This document shows, piece by piece, positions 35,201-40,857 of a stretch of DNA of 40,857 nt (positions within the stretch are counted from its first letter, which is position 1; each line of letters opens with the position of its first letter). The translations under genes and the position numbers were made by a program. Below the pieces are notes generated by a model, which saw only the letters and a program-made list of their open reading frames with translations, was not told the DNA's origin and ran no database searches. This DNA comes from Myxococcota bacterium (GTDB lineage Bacteria; Myxococcota_A; UBA796; UBA2385). The stretch spans positions 1 to 40,857 of the forward strand of contig JAKLKF010000065.1 in NCBI GenBank assembly GCA_023150805.1. Direction: 5' to 3'.

Positions 35201-35434
35201 CAGGATCGCGGCCTTCACGGTCTCGATGCAGGGATCGGTCGACGCGGTGTCACAGGGGGTGGCCATGTCCGGGTGGCGGTCGATCACGAACAGGATGTTC
35301 GGCTCGGCGTACTCCCCGGTGGACAGGTACTCCTCGCCAGCGGCCGACGAGGCGGCGTGCGAAGGTCCCGGCAGGGTCGCGGCCAGGGCCGCGGCCATCG
35401 GCAGGAGGAGGCAGGCTCGGGAGGTCGTCTTCAT
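32291..35434 (-). CDS. pilY1: PilY1-like type IV pilus tip/adhesin protein
   Basis: 1047 aa with a Sec signal (MKTTSRACLLLPMAAALAAT, cleaved after SHA). Residues about 45-325 form a von Willebrand A-like domain: PNILFVIDRHPDM, where the metal motif DxSxS is changed to Asp52-Arg-His54-Pro-Asp56. The C-terminal PilY1 propeller follows, with RLVFQAANDGMLHAFF, AWMPGYLLYRDK and DGSPVVADVWID. Calcium loops are seen at about 785 (DVDSDGDADTVYF, the family's EF-hand-like site) and about 613, and dockerin-like loops at about 458 (DLNEDCAIDSSDL) and 981 (DTNNDGVVDASDS). PilY1 sits at the pilus tip with the minor pilins and controls extension and adhesion. ATG 35434 is 10 bases after the pilX stop; the longer in-frame start would overlap pilX. 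Confidence 0.93.
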   Translation of the reverse strand: MKTTSRACLLLPMAAALAATLPGPSHAASSAAGEEYLSTGEYAEPNILFVIDRHPDMATPCDTASTDPCIETVKAAILQVVQHYDWARYGVVGTSDTAGSDDFVEIAPLGSSYAELAAAVATVGTTSANVRNHAEILEDIGVDYLSLTAAGDGIDDDGDGIAADWDDAPILYSCQETHIVVLTRNRPQADNGVTGAWAPSVSPDIVCDSSGVVTSPDTLCKYDNVTYKLYNTDLNSGLTGTQNATVHTVGIDIDSASLTVAEALYGNASDVIGGAGTYTVATTSGAVLSSILTVIQDIRTGSYSRSTPILTAAGDYLIYSYYELTGDNPLAEGHIRGYEVEDDPNDPDYGQIIYDPLSPYGGAVWDGGNLLVSRPVPGSEYNPGDHDGEGYRDIYTYLEEAATLSGLSADSMLERRQPLDRQFVTTVAGDTVARDLVLDWSAYGSTTCVSGTGPFVEHDLNEDCAIDSSDLQELVDFLRGRPDATFRYLDQERGYWKLGDSPYGVPAVVEPRLNNAYSMEPTYRKFLAQQQAADQPRLVFQAANDGMLHAFFVDDLPGTAHSEAGEEAWAWMPGYLLYRDKEPAWAGTAIDQMLYGRTFLFDGSPVVADVWIDHDGDGTKECDTIDPGIGTWGDCEWHRVIVVQQGKGGPLTMALDITDPLDPQFLWEQWDETEPDAQGYGVSRAVVAQIRDNEGTLDTDRYIAIWGSGRAVPHSSAGSSFQTAEANLYVWSISDGPWAASDSWPEANYSSRGDNGHPEAGLSPDLDGDGAYEQAYISAALTVVDVDSDGDADTVYFPVATTYTPTDETGSGPATSSGIGDPAYIADPGSTYMYKACFDVDDPDDLTWVEFYDPKVDGGLAKRPEVYYAATSSWHSDGSLGLYWGTGTPYSRTNISENGYFFAVRDTNPKSCTAFTADGISACGANGVYPLSPGEGLTGEPMVYAGVVYFTTWVPEADVCDGGQGRLYGIAYDDCGPGMDTNNDGVVDASDSSHVEVDGYPSSVTNNGNTIFVGTSGGDGVDAGILSIGAEGDPFLGTATLAWMEVF

Positions 35435-35444
35435 GGCGCTTCCC

Positions 35445-36011
35445 CTACCGGACCACGCAACCACCGCGGATCACCTTCCGGTAGATCCCCGCGGCGGTGG
35501 CCTGGGTCTCGTTGATGTTCGCGTAGCTGGCGTCCTGCATCCGCGCGGTGGAGGTCATCTCCCAGTAGTCGCTGCGGAACTGGTTCTTGCCCAGCTCGGT
35601 GCTGTAGCCGGGAGGGGGGTTGCCGCAGCGCAGGTAGGATGCCTCGACCCAGTACACGCCCAGGTTGTGGGCGTAGGCCAGGCCGCCGAAGCTGGTCTCC
35701 GCGTCGGTCGCCTTGACGAAGGCGCCGTAGGTGTCGGGCGCGGTGTCCAGCCCCTCGTTCACCGGGTTCTCGTGCTCGAGCTGCCACCGCGCGTGCTCGG
35801 TCCCCGCATGGGCCGTGTTCACCACCAGCATGTGCTTGCGGTTGTGCAGCGCGATGCGCTGGTCCACGCCGGCCACCGACAGCGAGGTGGCGCCGATCAC
35901 GGCGATGATCGCGAGCAGGATCAGCGCCACCAGCATGATGTAGCCGCCCTGGCCGGACCCGCGCAGCAGGCGCCGCGGGGCGACCGGGGGGGAGACGCGA
36001 GGGTGCTTCAC
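35445..36011 (-). CDS. pilX: PilX-like minor pilin
   Basis: 188 aa from GTG 36011, which overlaps the pilW stop (GTGA). A basic leader ends GQGGYIMLVALILLAIIAVI, a prepilin-type helix with cleavage expected after the first or second glycine and without the usual Glu5, as in PilX proteins. The globular part contains HNRKHMLVVNTAHAGTEHARW, the conserved amphipathic helix of the PilX N-terminal domain, and ends with a cysteine pair (YLRCG and GGCVVR). In Pseudomonas PilX contacts PilY1 at the tip, and pilY1 is the next gene here. Longer in-frame starts would lie within pilW. Confidence 0.85.
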   Translation of the reverse strand: MKHPRVSPPVAPRRLLRGSGQGGYIMLVALILLAIIAVIGATSLSVAGVDQRIALHNRKHMLVVNTAHAGTEHARWQLEHENPVNEGLDTAPDTYGAFVKATDAETSFGGLAYAHNLGVYWVEASYLRCGNPPPGYSTELGKNQFRSDYWEMTSTARMQDASYANINETQATAAGIYRKVIRGGCVVR

Positions 36012-37141
36012 AGGTTGGCCTGCAGGCGGAGGTTGCGGACGGTCACCTCGGTCGTGAGGACCTGCCGGTAGAAGCCGTCGGTCGAGACGGAGACGACGTG
36101 GTTGGCCAGGCTGGGCTGGCTGTTCTGGTAGAGGTCCCCCGGGTCCTGCCGGGAGGAGCGGACGAGCAGGTGCATCCGCACCATCTGGATCTGGTGCGAC
36201 TGGTCGTCGGTGACGCTGTCGACCCACACGGCGGTGGACGCGGTGCAGTCGTCCACCGCGCTGTCACCGTCCGCGTCGAGCATGCAGTACTCGAACTGCA
36301 GGTCCTCGACGTTCTCCACCAGCGGGATGTCGTCGTCCTCGGGGAAGTCGAGGTCCATGTCGACCATCAGCACCGGCTTGTCCGGCGTCCCCGGTCCTCC
36401 CCCCGTGCCGTCGTTGTCGACGTAGAAGGTCATGACCTGGGCCTTGCTGCAGTACATCGACGGCGTCAGGTTCTCGCCGGGGGGGCACACGCCGGCGTAG
36501 TCGGCGTAGCCGGTCGCGTCGTAGACGGGGACCACGCCCGTCGTGGTCGGGTCCCCGCTGAGGACCCACAGGTAGGTCTCCATCCCCGCCAGCGAGGCGT
36601 AGTCCATGCAGAGCATCATCTCGCCGGCCGTGTACTCGCCCAGTCGCTCGGGGTAGTCCAGGATCCCGGTGGGGAAGCGCAGCGAGGTGGTCTCGCAGGC
36701 CGACAGCTCCGAGGCGTCGGTGCCCATCGTCAGCGACGGGTCCCCGTAGACGACCGTGATGGCGTCGGTCCCGCCGCCGCCCGTCCAGTTGTCGTAGGTC
36801 AGCACCACCGGCAGGTCGTTGTCGACGCTGCCGCCGAAGCCCAGGTAGCCGTCGATGCGCCCGCTGGTCCCGAAGCCCGCCATGCGCACGCTGCGCGAGA
36901 CGATGTCCGTGGCGAAGCGCTGGTTCTGGTGCATCTCCATCTGCAGGTCCTGGAAGATGAACTGCCGGGTCTGCACGGTGAACAGCGAGTAGAGGCCCGC
37001 GACGACCACGCTGGCGATCGCGACGGCGATCATCAGCTCGATGAGGGTGAAGCCCTGGCGGCCCGAGGTCCCGGCGGCGGCCGAGCCGGGCCCCGCCGCC
37101 CGCCGGCCGGTCGCCACGCTGCGATCGAAGGGGCGAGGCAT
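36008..37141 (-). CDS. pilW: PilW-like minor pilin
   Basis: 377 aa. The prepilin signal is SGRQG-FTLIELMIAVAIASVVVAGL, with Glu5 present. The following FIFQDLQMEMHQNQRFATDIVSRSVRMAGFG is typical of PilW proteins (the ARxAGFG helix end). The long beta-rich globular part is acidic and contains cysteine pairs, and it ends VTVRNLRLQANL, again family-typical. ATG 37141 overlaps the pilV stop by one base. PilW belongs to the tip priming complex with PilV, PilX, FimU and PilY1. Longer than the Pseudomonas protein (about 270 aa), owing to loops between residues 100 and 250. Confidence 0.9.
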   Translation of the reverse strand: MPRPFDRSVATGRRAAGPGSAAAGTSGRQGFTLIELMIAVAIASVVVAGLYSLFTVQTRQFIFQDLQMEMHQNQRFATDIVSRSVRMAGFGTSGRIDGYLGFGGSVDNDLPVVLTYDNWTGGGGTDAITVVYGDPSLTMGTDASELSACETTSLRFPTGILDYPERLGEYTAGEMMLCMDYASLAGMETYLWVLSGDPTTTGVVPVYDATGYADYAGVCPPGENLTPSMYCSKAQVMTFYVDNDGTGGGPGTPDKPVLMVDMDLDFPEDDDIPLVENVEDLQFEYCMLDADGDSAVDDCTASTAVWVDSVTDDQSHQIQMVRMHLLVRSSRQDPGDLYQNSQPSLANHVVSVSTDGFYRQVLTTEVTVRNLRLQANL

Positions 37142-37677
37142 CAGGAGTCCCGGAAGCGGAAGGAGGAGATGGTCGTGCCGCGCCACTGGTTGAAGGCGCG
37201 ATCCTGGTACACGCAGCGCACCCGGATCCGGGCCCAGGTCTCTTCGGCGTCCATCGACTCCACGTCCCAGGACACCCAGTAGCCCGGGGTGGTGGTCGGC
37301 ACGCGCTGGTTCTGGGCGTCCACCGGACCCGGGTCGCCGGACTCCTCGCCGTTGAGGTGCGGCAGCGTCGCCCAGAGGTTGCTGGTCGAGGTGGTGTCGG
37401 TGCCGCTGGTGTCCAGGGTGGAGGGCATGGACGCCTCGGTCCACGGCACGGACTGGAGCTGCTCCATCTTGAGCTGGGCCAGGTAGGTGCAGTCCGTCAT
37501 CTTGCGGGCGTGCATGTTCGAGCGCACGGCCTGGCTGTGGAAGCCGAACATCACGATCAGGGAGAAGCCCAGCAGGGCGCTGGCGATCAGCGCCTCGACC
37601 AGCGTGAAGCCACCCCGGCCCCGCCGGGAGGCGGTGGCCAGGGGGCGCTGGCGGCGGGGGGAGGAGAGAGGAGGCAT
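37141..37677 (-). CDS. pilV: PilV-like minor pilin
   Basis: 178 aa from ATG 37677. Basic leader, then RGRGG-FTLVEALIASALLGFSLIVM, a classical prepilin signal with Glu5. The rest has the PilV pattern FGFHSQAVRSNMHARKMTDCTYLAQLKMEQLQS. ATG 37785 would add 36 residues but lies upstream of the start predicted from the sigma-54-like site, so 37677 is preferred. First gene of the minor pilin operon, with one-base overlap to pilW. Confidence 0.87.
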   Translation of the reverse strand: MPPLSSPRRQRPLATASRRGRGGFTLVEALIASALLGFSLIVMFGFHSQAVRSNMHARKMTDCTYLAQLKMEQLQSVPWTEASMPSTLDTSGTDTTSTSNLWATLPHLNGEESGDPGPVDAQNQRVPTTTPGYWVSWDVESMDAEETWARIRVRCVYQDRAFNQWRGTTISSFRFRDS

Positions 37678-37718
37678 CCGGGGCTCACCGTAGGGCAGAC
37701 GAGCGGGTTGCGATCGTC

Positions 37719-37734
37719 TGCAAGTTCCATTCCT
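37719..37734 (-). promoter_or_regulatory. sigma-54 promoter-like site ahead of pilV
   Basis: The minus strand reads AGG-AATGGAACTT-GCA: GG (37733-37732), exactly ten bases, GC (37721-37720), with a full TTGCA at the -12 element and a poorer -24. The predicted start is near 37708, 31 bases before the pilV ATG. The rest of the 143-base gap (37678-37820) shows no other clear element apart from an A/T-rich patch near 37795-37820. Confidence 0.5.
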
Positions 37735-37820
37735 GGTCTCGAAGTGTCGAACACCCCGTCGCCGTGAGGATCCTTGGCGGGGCATGAGAACTCTTTACCC
37801 ATCGTGTGGGAACTTTTTTC

Positions 37821-38720
37821 CTAGTCATCGGGGGCCGCGGGCTCCGTCGGCGGTGCCACCGCCGGGACCACCCGCGCCCGCCCGGGGCAGGCGTCCTCCA
37901 CCTGCCCGCGGCTGCGCCCCACCAGGCGCCCCACCTCGCCCTGGGTCGGGAGCCGGACCCCCGTGGCCCGGGCGGCCTCCACCTCGGCGTCGGCGGCGTC
38001 CAGCCAGGCGAGCACGGGCGGCGCGGTCTCCTCGCAGCGGGAGGGGTCGACCCGGGACGAGGAGAGGGCCACCAGCACCCGGGCGCGCAGCAGGTGCAGG
38101 AGGGCCTCGGTGCGCAGCGGGGGCGCGGGCAGGGCCAGGGCCCGGTCGACCTCGGCGAGCGCCTCCTCGTGGCGCCCCTGGCGCAGGCGCCCCTCGACCA
38201 GGCCCACCCGCAGCTCCGCGGACTCGGGGAAGCGGGCCGCCAGGTCCTCGAAGCGCGGCACGGCCAGGTCCACCTCGCCCTGGCTCAGCTCCAGCAGGCC
38301 CAGGCTGCTCTGGACCTTGGGGTCGTCGGGGGCCAGGGCGAAGGCCCGCTGCAGGAGGTCCCGGGCCCGCCCGAACTCGCCGGCGGCCTGGGCCGTGGCC
38401 GCCTGGCCCCGCAGGCAGCCCGCCGCCTGGTCGTCGACCTGGGCGCAGCGGTCGAAGGCCGCCTGGGCGGCCTCGCGCTGCCCCGCCACCAGGTAGGTCC
38501 AGCCCAGCCCCTCGAGCGCCTCCAGCGAGGCGGGGTCCGCCGTCACCGCGCGCCGGAAGAGCGCCTCGGCCCGCGCCAGGTCGTGCTGGTCGAGGGCCTG
38601 TCGGCCCCGCGTCGCCAGCCGGGCCGGGTCCCGCCCCTGCCACCACAGCGCGCCGCCGGCCAGGGCGCCGCACGCCAGCAGGGCCAGCCCCACCCGCAGC
38701 GACCGGGACCCGGCGGTCAT
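37821..38720 (-). CDS. membrane-anchored TPR-repeat protein
   Basis: 299 aa from ATG 38720 (AGGGAG upstream); a GTG at 38744 would overlap the regulator gene. One N-terminal membrane segment (LRVGLALLACGALAGGALWW) is followed by five to six TPR units (LDQHDLARAEALFRRAVTADPASLEALEGLGW; GEFGRARDLLQRAFALAPDDPKVQSSLGLLELSQGEVDLAV). The C-terminus is Pro-rich. TPR proteins of this type scaffold envelope complexes; its position between the NtrC-type regulator and the pilins suggests a role in pilus assembly or its control (compare PilF/Tgl), though it lacks a lipobox. The specific role is not proven. Confidence 0.8.
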   Translation of the reverse strand: MTAGSRSLRVGLALLACGALAGGALWWQGRDPARLATRGRQALDQHDLARAEALFRRAVTADPASLEALEGLGWTYLVAGQREAAQAAFDRCAQVDDQAAGCLRGQAATAQAAGEFGRARDLLQRAFALAPDDPKVQSSLGLLELSQGEVDLAVPRFEDLAARFPESAELRVGLVEGRLRQGRHEEALAEVDRALALPAPPLRTEALLHLLRARVLVALSSSRVDPSRCEETAPPVLAWLDAADAEVEAARATGVRLPTQGEVGRLVGRSRGQVEDACPGRARVVPAVAPPTEPAAPDD

Positions 38721-38733
38721 GCAGGACGCTCCC

Positions 38734-40203
<1,470 letters not shown>

Positions 40204-40210
40204 CGCGGGC

Positions 40211-40216
40211 ACTATA
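40211..40216 (-). promoter_or_regulatory. -10 element of the response-regulator gene
   Basis: Minus strand TATAGT (5 of 6 to consensus) with seven bases between it and ATG 40203. No matching -35 was found. The gap to the divergent glycosyltransferase gene is only 24 bases. Confidence 0.4.
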
Positions 40217-40227
40217 GGCGGACCGCG

Positions 40228-40857
40228 ATGCCACGATCGACCGCCCCCCACCCTCCCCCCGACGCGCGCCCGCTGCGCCTGCTGCTGGTGGCCCACGGCT
40301 ACCCGCCGGCCGAGGCCGCCGGCACCGAGCAACACGTGGCGGCCGTGGCGGGCCTGCTGCGGGCGCGGGGCCACCGCGTCGAGGTGCTCGCCGCCACCCG
40401 GGACCCGGCGCGGCGGCAGTACGAGGTGGTGCGCGAGGAGGACGAGGCGGGGGTGGTCGTGCACCGCGTGGTCCAGAACCTGCCGGTCCGACCGCTGGCC
40501 CGGGCCGAGCGCGACGCCACGGTCGAGGGGATCGCCGCGCGGGTGGCGGCCACCCTGCGGCCGGACCTGGTGCACGTGCACCACCTGCAGTTCCTCTCCA
40601 GCGGACTGCGCTTCGCCGCCCCGGTCGTGCTCAGCCTGCACGACCAGTGGACCTGGTGCGCCGCCGGCGGCCTGGGCCTGCTCCCCGGCGGCAGCGCCTG
40701 CCCGGGCCCCTCCCCCGCCCGGTGCGCCCCCTGCGCCGCGGCCTGGGCCCCTCGCCCCGGACGGGCCGCCCAGGCCTCGCTGGACCTGGCCGGCTGGTTG
40801 GCACCGGCCCTGCCGCCCCCCGCCCTGCACCGGGCCCTGCGGCTGCTGCCCGCGCCC
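40228..40857 (+). CDS. glycosyltransferase family 4-like protein, N-terminal part (3' end outside window)
   Basis: Open from ATG 40228 to the end of the window (210 codons, no stop). The N-terminal half of a GT-B glycosyltransferase is clear: LRLLLVAHGYPPAEAAGTEQH with the family's GG/GTExH loop, LLRARGHRVEVLAAT, RPDLVHVHHLQFLS, and VVLSLHDQWTWC, followed by a cysteine cluster (C-x-x-C in RCAPC) as in GT4 enzymes. The nucleotide-sugar-binding C-terminal half with the EX7E motif would lie beyond the window. It would act in polysaccharide or glycolipid synthesis; sugar and acceptor are unknown. Divergent from the response regulator. Confidence 0.85.
   Translation, partial: MPRSTAPHPPPDARPLRLLLVAHGYPPAEAAGTEQHVAAVAGLLRARGHRVEVLAATRDPARRQYEVVREEDEAGVVVHRVVQNLPVRPLARAERDATVEGIAARVAATLRPDLVHVHHLQFLSSGLRFAAPVVLSLHDQWTWCAAGGLGLLPGGSACPGPSPARCAPCAAAWAPRPGRAAQASLDLAGWLAPALPPPALHRALRLLPAP

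Noticed and set aside
37798..37819. CCCA/TGGG hairpin followed by TTTTTT on the plus strand
   Set aside because: It has the look of an intrinsic terminator, but the stem is only four pairs and no plus-strand gene ends here; the TPR gene ends on the other strand.

Overview
The window is very GC-rich and densely packed, with strong G/C at third codon positions, many GTG starts and gaps often under 20 bases. The order recO, glyQ, glyS, ppdK (with other genes in between), the NtrC-type regulator beside minor pilin genes, the many short-signal lipoproteins and the YVTN/PilY1-type beta-propellers all point to a Myxococcota-like (former Deltaproteobacteria) chromosome. This is inference; no rRNA or other taxonomic marker is present. 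No tRNA, rRNA, CRISPR array, insertion sequence or phage gene was seen.

Layout. 1-8914 (+): the tail of a RodZ-like gene, mgtE, recO, two small lipoproteins, a TM2-like small membrane protein, an unrecognised membrane protein, glyQ and glyS. 8918-15684: an accessory block between glyS and ppdK. It holds a methyltransferase-like protein, a degenerate cyclic-nucleotide-binding protein, a convergent M50 membrane protease with a PqqD/RRE-like N-terminus, a class I isoprenoid-synthase-fold enzyme, a 70-aa NHLP-clan RiPP-leader-like peptide, a class II terpene-cyclase-like protein and a complete membrane adenylate cyclase. 15779-24330 (+): ppdK, a small exported protein and two large overlapping beta-propeller lipoproteins. 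24335-27765 (-): a HEAT/TPR protein and a PDZ-TPR-thioredoxin-propeller fusion. 27793-30178 (+): a lipoprotein and an SGNH hydrolase gene broken by an in-frame TAG. 30208-40203 (-): an NtrC-family regulator and a TPR protein, then pilV-pilW-pilX-pilY1-fimT and a MATE exporter. A sigma-54 promoter-like site lies just upstream of pilV. 40228 to the end (+): the start of a family 4 glycosyltransferase.

The best candidate for an undescribed system is 9444-15684. A leader-like peptide with almost no modifiable core sits three bases ahead of a class II cyclase-like gene and behind a class I isoprenoid enzyme, beside a protease with a possible peptide-recognition domain. A cyclase and a cNMP-fold protein flank the group. 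The peptide gene has its own extended -10 and a perfect 10-bp inverted repeat placed directly after it. Nothing about its product can be proven from sequence alone.

The second clear module is the type IV pilus minor pilin operon. It has PilY1 with a degenerate VWA metal site, a matching sigma-54 site and a sigma-54 activator encoded next door.
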